From Streptomyces rubiginosohelvolus (GTDB lineage Bacteria > Actinomycetota > Actinomycetes > Streptomycetales > Streptomycetaceae), in NCBI RefSeq assembly GCF_014649875.1, contig NZ_BMTW01000004.1, positions 186,001 through 250,000 of the forward strand: a DNA stretch of 64,000 nt, read 5' to 3'. The position numbers were made by a program, and so were the translations under genes. Below, piece by piece: positions 38,414 to 48,274 of this stretch (position 1 is its first letter; the number at the start of each line of letters is the position of its first letter). The notes below the pieces were generated by a model. That model did no database searches. It was not told the origin of the DNA and worked only from the letters and a program-made list of their open reading frames with translations.

Positions 38414-38719
38414 ATGGAGCAGCACCAGCGCGGGGCGAGATTCGGCTTGCGGAGGATCGACCACGCCACCCGTTGGGCAGGCATTGCGCTGTGCTGGTCT
38501 CACGCGACCGCCATCGCCCTCACCGCCACCGAGGCCATCCTGCGAACGGCCGCCAACTGGTGGGTCGCCGCCTGGGCACTGACCGCCGCTCTCCTCATCT
38601 CCTGGGCGCTTCTCCGGGCCGCCCAGAAAGGGCTCTTCCGTAGGGCCGTAGGCAGTGGGGGCGGGGAGGCGCACCCCTGCTCCCCCGAAGAGCCCGCCGA
38701 CTACGATCGCGCCGCGTAG
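38414..38719 (+). CDS. Small membrane protein, hypothetical
   Basis: This 101-aa protein has two hydrophobic helices (WAGIALCWSHATAIALTATEAIL and WWVAAWALTAALLISWALL), a basic start and an acidic tail. ATG 38414 has GGGGAG upstream. The family is not recognised. A real gene is likely but not certain. Confidence 0.5.
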   Translation: MEQHQRGARFGLRRIDHATRWAGIALCWSHATAIALTATEAILRTAANWWVAAWALTAALLISWALLRAAQKGLFRRAVGSGGGEAHPCSPEEPADYDRAA

Positions 38720-39006
38720 TCGCTGCGGGAGGACCTGAGTCCGTCTCTTTCCCGGAACCGTCGAGGTCAGCTCGTCCGATGCGGCGAAGAGCCCCCGGCG
38801 AGGCGTACAGGCACGGTCAGCCATGATGTGACCGGATTCGCCCGACCACCGTGTGGAGATCCTGCGAACTACGCTGGTAATTTGAGAGCCGCGATCCCGT
38901 GAGGTCGGGGGAAGTCAGGGTTTGCGACCGCCATAACGATTGCTGGGTCAAGCCCTCGTACGTCCGTACTGCCTGCGCGTGTTGGGAGTACGGAGAGAGG
39001 CCGATC

Positions 39007-41385
39007 GTGACCCAGGCAGGGCAGGGAGCAGACGCTCAGGGCGGCGAGGGAGAGCCCTCGGAGTCGAGTCCCCCGGCACACAGGCGTGCGCTCGGACAGC
39101 GGCTCATACCCGACGAGACGATGCAGCTTCGCATAGCCGAAGGCGGCATACCCACCCCCGGCTTCGAAGAGCCGCCCATAACCGGCGCAGGGCGGCGGGA
39201 GATACCCGACGGCAGCACCGGCACACCCTCCGACACGGAGAAGACCGGACAGACCGCACCGACCGGCGACTCCCCCGCGGCCACTTCCGGATCCCGCACA
39301 TCGCGCCGCGCGGACGCCAAAGCCGCCGCATCCGGCCGGCCCGGTACCCGGCGCCGCCGCAAGGCGCCCAAGTCGACGCCCGCCGCCCGCCTCACCGCCG
39401 CGGCCGTCGCCGCCACCGGTACCGTCGTCGCCGTGCTCGGCCCCTGGCTTCGCCGCGTGCGGCCGCGCTATCCCCGCCCCGGGCTCACCGGCTGGAAGCG
39501 CTGGTTGCCCAACTGGCGGCAAGCCGGGGGCGCGGTCCTCGCCTCGTTCGGGCTGAGCGTCCTGACCCTGACGGTCGCCTACGCCGTCACCGACATTCCG
39601 GACAACCTCAACTCATTCGCCACCCAGCAGGACAACGTCTACTTCTGGGCCGACGGCACTCCCATGGCTCGCGCCGGCTGGGTGCAACGGCAGGAGATGG
39701 AGCTGGACGACGTTCCCCAGGACGTGCGCTGGGCGGTGCTCGCGGCCGAGAACGAGAGCTTCTACAGCGACCCCGGCATCTCCGCCAAGGGTCTCACCCG
39801 CGCCCTCCTGCGGACCGTCGGACAGGGCAGCACCGAGGGCGGCTCGACCATCACCCAGCAGTACGTCAAGAACGCTTACCTGAGCCAGGAGAGGACCTAC
39901 AGCCGCAAGTTCACCGAGGCCATCATGGCTCTCAAGCTCGACAACAAGATGAGCAAGGACCAGATCCTGGAGGGGTACCTCAACACCAGCTGGTTCGGAC
40001 GCGGCACCTACGGCATCCAGCGCGCGGCCCAGGCGTACTACGGCAAGGACGTGAGCGAACTCAACGCCAGCGAGGGCGCCTTTCTCGCCACCCTCCTCAA
40101 GGGCGCCGGGCTGTACGATCCGACGCTCAGCGAGGCCAACCGCGCCCGGGCGGAGGAGCGGTGGCGGTGGACGCTCGACCGGATGGTGGAGATCGGCAAG
40201 ATGTCGCCGGAGGAGCGCGCCGACTACCGGACCTTCCCGAAGGTGCTGGAGAGCAACCCGCTCTACAGCACCGGCGAGCAGAGCGACTACCTGGTGGAAC
40301 TCGCCACCCGGTACGCCAAGAAGACGGCCCGCATCTCCGACAAGGACTTCGACCGCGGCGGCTACCAGATCTACACGACGTTCGACAAGAAGCGCGTGGA
40401 CCAGCTCACCCGGGCCGTCGGCAAGGCCCGCGACAAGGCCCGCAAGGACAACCCCAAGGCCGCGAAACACGTCCACTACGGCGCTGCCTCCATCGCCGTC
40501 GACGGGCGGATCGTGGCCATCCACGGCGGACCCGACCACCGTAAGCAGGGCTACAACGAGTCCAACGCGACCACCGTGCCCGCCGGTTCGGCGTTCCAGC
40601 CGTTCGTCTACGCCGCCGCCCTGGAGCACGGCGTGCGCAAGAGCCGGGACAGCGGCCCCGAGCCGGTGACGGGCGGGACGGTGTACGACGGCGACGACAA
40701 GGTGCCGGTCACCACGCCGGAAGGGCCCTACTGGGACCGCAGCGGCCGCAAGGTCGCCGCGAAGAACGACAACGGGCGATCGTACGGACAGATCACCCTG
40801 CACCAAGCCCTCGCGTCCTCCGTCAACACCACCTTCATGCAGCTCGGCATGGACACCGGGCTGGACAAGGTCCGCGCGACCGCCCGGGCCAGCGGCCTGC
40901 TGCCCTCCAGCCTCGGCGCCCAGGTGCCCGCACTGACCACCGGCAGCTCCAGGCCCAGCGCCATCCGGATGGCGAGCGGCTACACCACCTTCGCCGCCGA
41001 GGGCCGGCACACCGAGCCGTACGCCATCCTCAAGGTCACCCGCAACGGCCACGAGGTCCCCACGGACGTCCCGGTCGCGCGCCGGGCCGTGGACGCCGAC
41101 ACCGCCGCCGAGGTGCAGTCCGCCCTGACGGACGCCTTCCGCACCGCCTACCCGGAGACCGCCGCGAAGGCGGGCGGCGAGGTCGCGGGGAAGAGGGGCA
41201 CCACCGAGGACGACACGGCCGCCTGGTACGTCGGCACCGAGAAGAAGGTGTCCACCGCGGTCGTCGTCTACCGCATGGACCTGGCCAAGAGCCTCGAACC
41301 CCTACCGCTGGAGGGACTGGGCGGCACGATCACCGACAGCGTCCCGTACGGCATCTGGTCGGAAGCCCTGAGACCGCTCGGCTGA
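39007..41385 (+). CDS. GT51 penicillin-binding protein with degenerate transpeptidase motifs
   Basis: This 792-aa protein has a long cytoplasmic Ser/Thr/Arg-rich N-terminus, one membrane anchor (about 173-195), a transglycosylase GT51 domain (catalytic Glu248 in AAENESFYSDPG; GGSTITQQYVKN) and a C-terminal transpeptidase fold. In the latter, SxxK is SAFQ (S528, Q531), SxN is SVN and KTG is KRG (729-731). Loss of the SxxK lysine should abolish DD-transpeptidase acylation, so it may only polymerise glycan. GTG 39007 is chosen for GGAGAGAGG just upstream; an earlier in-frame start exists at 38899. It heads a cell-envelope gene trio. Confidence 0.88.
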   Translation: MTQAGQGADAQGGEGEPSESSPPAHRRALGQRLIPDETMQLRIAEGGIPTPGFEEPPITGAGRREIPDGSTGTPSDTEKTGQTAPTGDSPAATSGSRTSRRADAKAAASGRPGTRRRRKAPKSTPAARLTAAAVAATGTVVAVLGPWLRRVRPRYPRPGLTGWKRWLPNWRQAGGAVLASFGLSVLTLTVAYAVTDIPDNLNSFATQQDNVYFWADGTPMARAGWVQRQEMELDDVPQDVRWAVLAAENESFYSDPGISAKGLTRALLRTVGQGSTEGGSTITQQYVKNAYLSQERTYSRKFTEAIMALKLDNKMSKDQILEGYLNTSWFGRGTYGIQRAAQAYYGKDVSELNASEGAFLATLLKGAGLYDPTLSEANRARAEERWRWTLDRMVEIGKMSPEERADYRTFPKVLESNPLYSTGEQSDYLVELATRYAKKTARISDKDFDRGGYQIYTTFDKKRVDQLTRAVGKARDKARKDNPKAAKHVHYGAASIAVDGRIVAIHGGPDHRKQGYNESNATTVPAGSAFQPFVYAAALEHGVRKSRDSGPEPVTGGTVYDGDDKVPVTTPEGPYWDRSGRKVAAKNDNGRSYGQITLHQALASSVNTTFMQLGMDTGLDKVRATARASGLLPSSLGAQVPALTTGSSRPSAIRMASGYTTFAAEGRHTEPYAILKVTRNGHEVPTDVPVARRAVDADTAAEVQSALTDAFRTAYPETAAKAGGEVAGKRGTTEDDTAAWYVGTEKKVSTAVVVYRMDLAKSLEPLPLEGLGGTITDSVPYGIWSEALRPLG

Positions 41386-41456
41386 CCACCGGCACGACCG
41401 ACAACGTCCCCTTCCGCGCCTCCGCCAGGTGGAGGCCACGAGAGATTGAGCCGCTG

Positions 41457-42743
41457 ATGAACAAGCCGTCGGGCCGACGCCGCAAGGACCCCGCGCCCCG
41501 CCGTCTCCCCGCCCGCCCCCGGACGCTCGCCTTGGCGGCACTCGTCGTCGTCGCCTCCACCCTCGGCGGTTACCTGGTCCTGTCCGGCACCGACGACACC
41601 ACCCCGACCGCGTCCGCGACGAACCGCTCGCCGCGCCAACCGCTGTCCGGAGACGCGAAGGAACCGGCCTGGGACGGCAAGGTCAAGGTGATCGGGGACG
41701 GCTCGACCTCCTACACCGGCCCGCAGAAGGGGCAGCTCAAGCCCCGGCCCCTCAAGCCTGGCGAGAAGCCGCCGCAGTTCGTGGTGTTCTCCTGGGACGG
41801 CGCCCTCCAGGGCGATGACGGACTGTTCGCGCACTACCGGGAGATGGCCAATCGGCACAACGCCCACATGACCTTCTTCCTCACCGGTATCTACCTGCTG
41901 CCGAAGGGCAAGAGGGACCTGTACGACCCGCCGCAGCACCCCCGGGGCAGCGCGGCCATCAGCTTCCCCACCGACGAGCACGTCTACACCACCCTGGAGC
42001 AGCTCAGCGGGGCCTGGAAGGACGGCAACGAGATCGGCACCCATTTCAACGGGCACTTCTGCGGCCCGAAGGGCGGTGGCGACTGGAGCGTGCCCGAGTG
42101 GAAGAGCGAGATCGACCAGTTCTACGACTTCGTCGAGAAGTGGAAGACCAACACCGGCAGGACCGACCTCGAACCGCTGCCGTTCGACGTACGCCGTGAG
42201 GTCGCCGGCGGCCGCGCTCCCTGCCTCGAAGGTCAGCCCAATCTCCTCCAGGCCGCCAAGAGCTACAACTGGCGCTACGACGCCAGCTCCGCCGGTGACT
42301 TCCAGATATGGCCGAGGAAGAAGAACGGCATATGGGACTTCCCGCTCCAGATGCTCCCGTACGAGGGGGGCAAGTACCAGGGCCTGTCCATGGACTTCAA
42401 CTTTCTCTACAACCAGTCCGATGGAAAGACCGACGGCGACCCGGCCATGCACCCGCAGTGGCAGCAGGAGACCCTGAACACCTACACAGCCGGGTTCAAC
42501 CGCGTCTACTACGGCAGTCGCGCGCCTCTGTTCATCGGCAACCACTTCGAGGAGTGGAACGGCGGTATCTATATGAAGGCCGTCGACCAGATGATAGAGA
42601 AGGTGTGCACCAAGAAGGACGTCCAGTGCGTGTCCTTCAAGGAACTTGCCGACTGGATGGACGCTCAGAAGCCCGCCACCCTGGAGCGGCTCCGCAGCCT
42701 CGACCCCGCCCAGTCTCCGGACTGGTCCACCGTCGTGAGGTGA
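41457..42743 (+). CDS. Secreted NodB-like polysaccharide deacetylase-family protein
   Basis: This 428-aa protein has an N-terminal membrane or signal segment (TLALAALVVVASTLGGYLVL). NodB-type motifs are visible though atypical: FSWDG at the position of TFDDG, and HFNGH as the H-x-x-x-H metal pair. It probably acts on cell-wall glycans outside the cell. It lies 71 nt after the GT51 gene. It could equally be a metal-dependent lipoprotein of unknown substrate. Confidence 0.75.
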   Translation: MNKPSGRRRKDPAPRRLPARPRTLALAALVVVASTLGGYLVLSGTDDTTPTASATNRSPRQPLSGDAKEPAWDGKVKVIGDGSTSYTGPQKGQLKPRPLKPGEKPPQFVVFSWDGALQGDDGLFAHYREMANRHNAHMTFFLTGIYLLPKGKRDLYDPPQHPRGSAAISFPTDEHVYTTLEQLSGAWKDGNEIGTHFNGHFCGPKGGGDWSVPEWKSEIDQFYDFVEKWKTNTGRTDLEPLPFDVRREVAGGRAPCLEGQPNLLQAAKSYNWRYDASSAGDFQIWPRKKNGIWDFPLQMLPYEGGKYQGLSMDFNFLYNQSDGKTDGDPAMHPQWQQETLNTYTAGFNRVYYGSRAPLFIGNHFEEWNGGIYMKAVDQMIEKVCTKKDVQCVSFKELADWMDAQKPATLERLRSLDPAQSPDWSTVVR

Positions 42744-42893
42744 CGCCCAACGACCGTCGCCCTCACCTGCGGTGACAGTTCGGACACCTCCTCGCATCAA
42801 TCCCCGCACCTCCCTCACACCGGCTGCACGAGTCATGCAAAGATGCCGCTTGGCTCGGCGGTCCCATGCCGGGAAAAAGAGGGAAGAACGCCA

Positions 42894-44072
42894 GTGAAGT
42901 CGAGAAAACTCAAGCACACGCGGCGCCGGGCGACGATACTCACGGCGGCCGCCGCATCGGCCGTCGCGGGGGTCGCACTGCTGCCCAACTGGAACGCGGG
43001 CGCGTCCACGACGGCCGAACCCCGGGTCGACGCCCAGACCAAGGCCGCCTTCCAGAGCCTGGCCGACGCGGTCTTCACCGACCGCACCAACGCGCTGGTC
43101 GACCGGCCGCGCCACGGCGGCAAGAAGGCCGTATCCGAAGGCGTTTCCGGCAAGGTGGAGCTCTCCTCCGGCATCGGCCGCACCGAGAACGCCGCCCGGA
43201 AGCAGCTCGACGAGCGCAAGAACCGACTCGCACGCAACGGCGAGAGGTACAGCGCCGGCAGTACCAAGGTCACCCTGGACCGCACCGAGGTCAAGGGCCG
43301 TACCGCCGTCGTCCGGGTCACCGAGAACACCACCCTGACCTACGCGAAGGTCACCGGCGGCGAGCCGGGCACCACCGGTTTCCAGGCTCACCACGAGCTG
43401 ACCTTCAAGGCGGACAGCAGCGGCTCCTGGAAGGTCACGAAGATCCGCGAGACCGCCGACGGCTACCTCGCGGTCAACCAGCTCGCCCAGCCGAAGACCA
43501 CCACCGCGGCGGCGAAGACCACCACGACCACCCCGGCCGCGCCCCGCGCCGCCATCACGAAGCGCCCGCCGGCCGCCCCCAAGAACCTCACCGGCGGCGA
43601 GTACGACTACCAGGCGATGGCCGCGTACGCGGAGAAGCACTGGACGAACTACAACCCTGCCTACCCCAACTTCAACGGGGCCGGTGCGGGCGGCGACTGC
43701 ACCAACTTCGTCAGTCAGTCCCTCAAGGCCGGCGGCTGGAAGCACGTTCCCGGTTACGTCTACGACTACACGCGCTGGTTCGGCACCGCCGACATCCAGT
43801 CGCACTCCTTCGTCGGCGTCAACGAGTGGTCCTGGTTCGCGCAGAACTCCAAGCGCACCACCAGCCTTGCCAACGTCTACCAGATGGACGTCGGCGACGT
43901 CCTCCAGGTCGACTTCGACAAGGACGGGTCCAAGGACCACACCATGATCGTCACGTCCCGCCGCAACGGCGTGCCGTACCTGACGTACCACTCCACCAAC
44001 ACCCTGCGCCGTTCGGTGACGAGCATCATCTCGTCCTACCCGAACGCCGCGTACTACGCCTACCGCACCTGA
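42894..44072 (+). CDS. Secreted Amidase_6-like cysteine hydrolase
   Basis: This 392-aa protein starts at GTG 42894 (GAGGGAAG upstream). It has a signal peptide (ATILTAAAASAVAGVALLPNW), a middle domain and a C-terminal putative amidase domain (about 235-392) with YNPAYPNFNGAGAGGDCTNF (catalytic Cys in DCTNFVSQ) and the His in DHTMIV. A Thr/Ala-rich linker joins them. It may cleave peptidoglycan or another amide outside the cell. Third gene of the envelope trio, followed by a strong terminator. Confidence 0.85.
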   Translation: MKSRKLKHTRRRATILTAAAASAVAGVALLPNWNAGASTTAEPRVDAQTKAAFQSLADAVFTDRTNALVDRPRHGGKKAVSEGVSGKVELSSGIGRTENAARKQLDERKNRLARNGERYSAGSTKVTLDRTEVKGRTAVVRVTENTTLTYAKVTGGEPGTTGFQAHHELTFKADSSGSWKVTKIRETADGYLAVNQLAQPKTTTAAAKTTTTTPAAPRAAITKRPPAAPKNLTGGEYDYQAMAAYAEKHWTNYNPAYPNFNGAGAGGDCTNFVSQSLKAGGWKHVPGYVYDYTRWFGTADIQSHSFVGVNEWSWFAQNSKRTTSLANVYQMDVGDVLQVDFDKDGSKDHTMIVTSRRNGVPYLTYHSTNTLRRSVTSIISSYPNAAYYAYRT

Positions 44073-44094
44073 CGGTCGGCCGCTCCCGAGCCGC

Positions 44095-44126
44095 AGCGCC
44101 CCTCGTCGTCACGGACGAGGGGCGCT
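44095..44126 (+). terminator. 13-bp terminator hairpin after the amidase gene
   Basis: Perfect arms AGCGCCCCTCGTC / GACGAGGGGCGCT (44095-44107 and 44114-44126) with a 6-nt loop are followed by a short T-run (44134-44137). Confidence 0.85.
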
Positions 44127-44205
44127 GTCGCGCTTTTCCCGTGACGGCGGACGCGGTTCTACCCGAGGAACGACAGGCGGACCTGACGGTCGGCATTGTC
44201 TTTGT

Positions 44206-44937
44206 CGGGCACGGGCCCTTCGGGACATGCAGGAGCTGGGCGCCGAGGTGCTGCTGCCGGGGCACGGGGTGCCGATCCTGGGCGCGGACCGCATCCGGCA
44301 GGCGCTCGGCGACACGGCGGAGCTGCTGGAGTCGCTGTGCACCCAGACGCGGGACCTGATGAACGCCGGCGCGCGCCTGGACGAGGTCCTGCACGGGGTG
44401 AAGGTGCCGCCGGGCCTGCTGGAGAAGCCGTACCTGCACCCCGCCTACGACGAGCCGGAGTTCGTCGTCCGCAACCTGTGGCGGCTGTGGGGCGGTTGGT
44501 ACGACCAGAACCCGGCGCACCTCAAGCCGGCCCCGGAGCCTGCGCTGGCCGCCGAGCTCGCGGACGCGGCGGGCGGTGCCCGCGCGCTGGCGCAACGGGC
44601 CGAACGGCTGCTCGGCCGCGGGCAATTGCGCCTCGCAGCGCACCTCGCCGAGACCGCCGCGCTGGCCGCGCCGGCCGACCGGGAGGTGGCCCAGGTCCGT
44701 GCGGAGGTCTTCGCCTGCCGGGCGAAGGCGGAGACCTCGACGATGGCGCGCGGCGTCTTCCACTGGGCGGCGGCCGAATCCGCCGCAATCGCCGAGGGCA
44801 CGGACCTCGCCACCGAGCTGACGCGCAGCGACGAAGGGCGGCGGCGGGCCGCGGGCGCCGTCAGCGTGGGCGTCGTCGACGACGACGGCTGCGGGTGCGG
44901 CGCGGCCGGCAGCACCGGCATCCGGGAGGGGGAATGA
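44206..44937 (+). pseudogene. 5'-truncated alkylsulfatase (C-terminal half only)
   Basis: The frame encodes RALRDMQELGAEVLLPGHG and then the helical alkyl-sulfatase dimerisation region (PYLHPAYDEPEFVVRNLWRLWGGWYDQNPAHLKP). The metallo-beta-lactamase half with the HxHxDH zinc motif is absent: only about 100 nt lie between the amidase terminator and this fragment. An ATG at 44227 could yield 236 aa but no metal site. It ends ATGA-coupled to the MFS gene. The pattern suggests a deletion or recombination junction near 44130-44205. Confidence 0.82.
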
Positions 44938-46269
44938 GCACGGAGACCATGGACACCCGAGTGCCCGACGGGGGCCGGGCGGCCGAGCCTCCCTCGGGCC
45001 GACAGGCGTGGGCGACGACGTGGCTGCTGCTGGCCTTCATGCTGGTGAACTTCGCCGACAAGGCCGTACTGGGGCTGGCCGGCCCGGAGGTCATGAAGGA
45101 GTTCGGCCTCAGCCGGGGGGAGTTCGGCACCGCGCAGGCCGCGTTCTTCAGCCTCTTCTCGCTCTCCGCGGTGGGCGTGTCGTTCCTGACGCGCAAGGTG
45201 CGTACCTCGGTTCTGCTGCTGGCGATGGCCCTGCTGTGGTCGGTCGCCCAACTCCCGATGCTCTTGGGCCGCGGCGGGTTTCGGGACGCTGATCGCGACC
45301 CGGGTGCTCCTGGGCTTCGCCGAGGGGCCTGCGGCGCCGGTGGCGGCCCATCACGTCTTCGGCTGGTTCGAGCAGCGAGAACGCACCCTGCCGACCGCAG
45401 TCCTCATGGTGGGCGCGGCGGCCGGCGTCGCGGTGGCGGCGCCGGCCCTGGGGGCGGTGATCTCTCACTTCGGGTGGCGCTGGGCCTTTGGAGCGGCGGG
45501 CCTGGCCAGCTTGCTGTGGGCGGTGAAGGGCAGGGAGGGGCCGTTGGCCCCGCCGGTGGGCAGCCGCGCGCGCACCGAGGACGCCGTCTGCCCCGAGGTG
45601 CCGCTGCGGTCCGTCCTGCTGTCCCCCACCTTCGTCACGGCGGCACTGGGATCGTTCGCGGCGTACTGGGTGATGAGCGCCAAGCTCACCTGGCTGCCCG
45701 ACTACCTCCACACGGCCCTCGGCTGGGACCTCCGGCAGGCCGGTGCGGCGGTCGGCGGGGGCGCGGTCGCCAACGGCGTCGTGCTCCTCGCCCACGGGCT
45801 GTTGGCCCGCCGGGCCGCCCTGCGCGGCACCGGAGGCAGGCTGTCCGCCGGAGCCGGAGCCGGTCTGCTCCTTCTGGCCTCGGCGGCCGCGGTGGCCCTG
45901 TTCGCGACCTCGGGCATTCTCTGGATCAAGATCCCGATGATGTTCGGCCCGATGGCCCTCGCCCTGGTCATGATCACCGTCGCCCAGACGTCCGTCGCCC
46001 GGATCACTCCACCCTCCCAGCGTGGCGTCGCCCTCGGCGCGCTGGTGGCGGTCTTCGCCCTGGGCGGGATCGTGTCGCCCCTCATCCTCGGCGGGATCGT
46101 GGACAGCGCGTCGACAGCCACGGCCGGCTACCGGAACGGCTGGCTTGTCACGGCGGCGCTGCTCCTGATCACCGGCCTGCTGGCGGCGCTCTTCATGCGT
46201 CCGGAGAAGGACGCGAAGCGCCTCGGTGTCCCGGAGTCCCAGGCCACCGGGGTCCCCGTCAGCCACTGA
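44934..46269 (+). pseudogene. MFS transporter with a single-base frameshift
   Basis: The first part (from ATG 44934) reads ATTWLLLAFMLVNFADKAVLG... up to LLGRGG; the remainder continues in the +1 frame as ...VLLGFAEGPAAPVAAHHVFG through 46269 (about 444 aa in total). Removing one T from the TTT at 45279-45281 restores GGFGTLIATRVLLGFAEG. Twelve-helix MFS features are present (RERTLPTAV loop; last helices LLITGLLAALFM). It may be a real null allele or a sequencing error. It sits in a sulfate-ester gene group. Confidence 0.85.
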
Positions 46270-46460
46270 GACCGAGGGCCGGGCGGGTCCGCCCGCCGTC
46301 CGACCGGCGCCTCGTCGCCAGACGGACGGTTCGACGGGGCGGCCGGCATCCTGGCCGGCGGCTCCGCCGCGCCGTTCGCCCGTTCGGACAGGTCTCGGTG
46401 GCCGGGGCCCCTCGGCCGGGGTTGCCTGAGGGCGGACGGACGGAGAGGGGCGGTGGGGTA

Positions 46461-48206
46461 ATGGCGGCCCGTCGGCGCAGGCACCTCCCGTCGAGGCTGC
46501 GCGGGCTGGGCCGTCCGACACCCGCCGACGCCACCTCGGGCGCGGTGACCGGGCTGTTCTCCATCCCGGAGGGGATGGCGTACGCGGCGATCGCCGGGTT
46601 CAACCCGGTCGCCGGCCTGTACGCGGGCGTGGTGCCCGCGATCGCGGGCTCGCTGACCTCCCGCACCGTCCTCATGGTCACGACGCTGACCAGCGCGATC
46701 GCCCTGACCTCGCAGAGCGTGCTGTCTGACGCGGGGCTGGATCCGAAGGACGCCGGCAACGTGGCCGTACTGACGTTGATGGTCGGTGCGGTGATGCTGC
46801 TGATGGGCGTGCTCCGGCTCGGGGCCGTCATGAGCTTCGTGTCGAACGCGGTCATGACCGGGTTCTCCACCGGCATCGCCCTGCAGATCGTCACCGGCGT
46901 ACTGGAGGACGCGACCGGCTACGAGCCGCAGGGGCACAACAAGTTGCACCAGCTCGGCGACTGGCTGGTGCACGTCGGGGACTGGGAAGGGTCGACGACC
47001 CTCGTCGCCGCCTGCACCCTGGCCGTCTGGGCGGCGGCGCGGGCGGTGAAGCGGCTCGAGGCGGTGGCCCTGCTGATCGCCATGGTCGTCGCGAGCGTCG
47101 GGGTGGCGGCCTTGTCCGCCGACGTGGAACTGGTGAAGGGCATCGCCTCGATTCCCGCCGCCCTGCCCTCCTTCACCGCACCCGACCTGTCGGCCGTGCG
47201 CGAGCTGGTCGGCGGGGCGTTCTCCGTGGCGCTCGTCGCCCTCGCGCAGGCGGCCGGGATCTCGCCGTCCATGCCGAACCCCGACGGCTCACGCTCCGAC
47301 GTCAACGGCGACTTCCGCTCCCAGGGGTACGCGAACCTTCTCGGAGGCCTGTTCCAGGCGCTGCCCTCCGGTGGCTCGCTGTCCCGCACCGGGGTCGCCG
47401 TCTCCGCCGGGGCCCGCACCCGCTGGGCCGGGGTGGTCTCCGGCGTCTTCCTCGCCCTCGTCGTCCTGCTGTGCGGGTCGCTCGCCGAGCGCATCCCGAT
47501 GCCCGTCATCGGCGGCCTTATCCTCGTCGTCGGTGGCGAACTGGTCTGGGGCAAGCGCCGCGACATCCGCCTCGTGCTCCGCACCTCCCGGATGTCGTCA
47601 GCGGCGATGGTCCTCACCTTCCTGGCCACCACCCAGCTCCCGCTCCAGCAGGCCATCGTCCTGGGCGCCGTCCTGTCCCTGCTGCTGTTCTGCGCCCAGG
47701 CCGCCCGTCAGGCCGAGGTCGTCGCCCTCGACCGGGGCGAGGACAGGACCTGGCGCACTGCCGACCCGCCAAGGCGACTGCCGCCCGGCGACGTCACGGT
47801 GCTCGACTACGCAGGCGTATCCTTCTTCGCCGAACTCCCCCGCATCGAAGCCCAGCTGCCCGACCCCGCCGGGGCCCGCGACGCCGTCCTCGTGCTCGTC
47901 GTACGGACCGTGCCGGACGTGCCGTCCTCGGCCGTGATCAAACTGCTCGACCGCTACGCCCGCACGCTCGCCGACGCCGGAGGCCGGCTCGTCCTGGCCG
48001 GGGCCAGGCCCCCGCTCGTACGTGCACTGGAAGCGTCCGGGCTGAGCGAGCGACTCGGGGAGGGAGGAGTCGTACCCGCCCGCCCCGAGCTGTTCGGGTC
48101 CCTGGGCACGGCGGTCGCCGACGGGCACGCCTGGATCGCCACACGGCAGCAGGCCGGCACCGCACCCGGCAGCAGGTCCGACGACGAGCCGACCGGCCAT
48201 GCGTGA
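46461..48206 (+). CDS. SulP/SLC26-type anion (sulfate) transporter with STAS domain
   Basis: This 581-aa protein has the SulP entry motif (GLFSIPEGMAYAAIAGFNPVAGLYAG), about ten to twelve membrane helices, SGGSLSRTGVAVSAGART, and a C-terminal STAS domain (VTVLDYAGVSFFAELPRIEA). ATG 46461 follows GGTGGGG. It probably imports sulfate or a related anion; the neighbouring alkylsulfatases would release sulfate. Membrane-located. Confidence 0.9.
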   Translation: MAARRRRHLPSRLRGLGRPTPADATSGAVTGLFSIPEGMAYAAIAGFNPVAGLYAGVVPAIAGSLTSRTVLMVTTLTSAIALTSQSVLSDAGLDPKDAGNVAVLTLMVGAVMLLMGVLRLGAVMSFVSNAVMTGFSTGIALQIVTGVLEDATGYEPQGHNKLHQLGDWLVHVGDWEGSTTLVAACTLAVWAAARAVKRLEAVALLIAMVVASVGVAALSADVELVKGIASIPAALPSFTAPDLSAVRELVGGAFSVALVALAQAAGISPSMPNPDGSRSDVNGDFRSQGYANLLGGLFQALPSGGSLSRTGVAVSAGARTRWAGVVSGVFLALVVLLCGSLAERIPMPVIGGLILVVGGELVWGKRRDIRLVLRTSRMSSAAMVLTFLATTQLPLQQAIVLGAVLSLLLFCAQAARQAEVVALDRGEDRTWRTADPPRRLPPGDVTVLDYAGVSFFAELPRIEAQLPDPAGARDAVLVLVVRTVPDVPSSAVIKLLDRYARTLADAGGRLVLAGARPPLVRALEASGLSERLGEGGVVPARPELFGSLGTAVADGHAWIATRQQAGTAPGSRSDDEPTGHA

Positions 48207-48274
48207 CAAAGTGCGCATACCGCCGGCCGGTGTTCAGATGGACCGGATCGCACCGCCGCAGAACGGAGCACGAG

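Noticed and set aside
41268..43991. 907-codon minus-strand frame
   Set aside because: Antisense to the NodB-like and amidase genes; composition typical of shadows.
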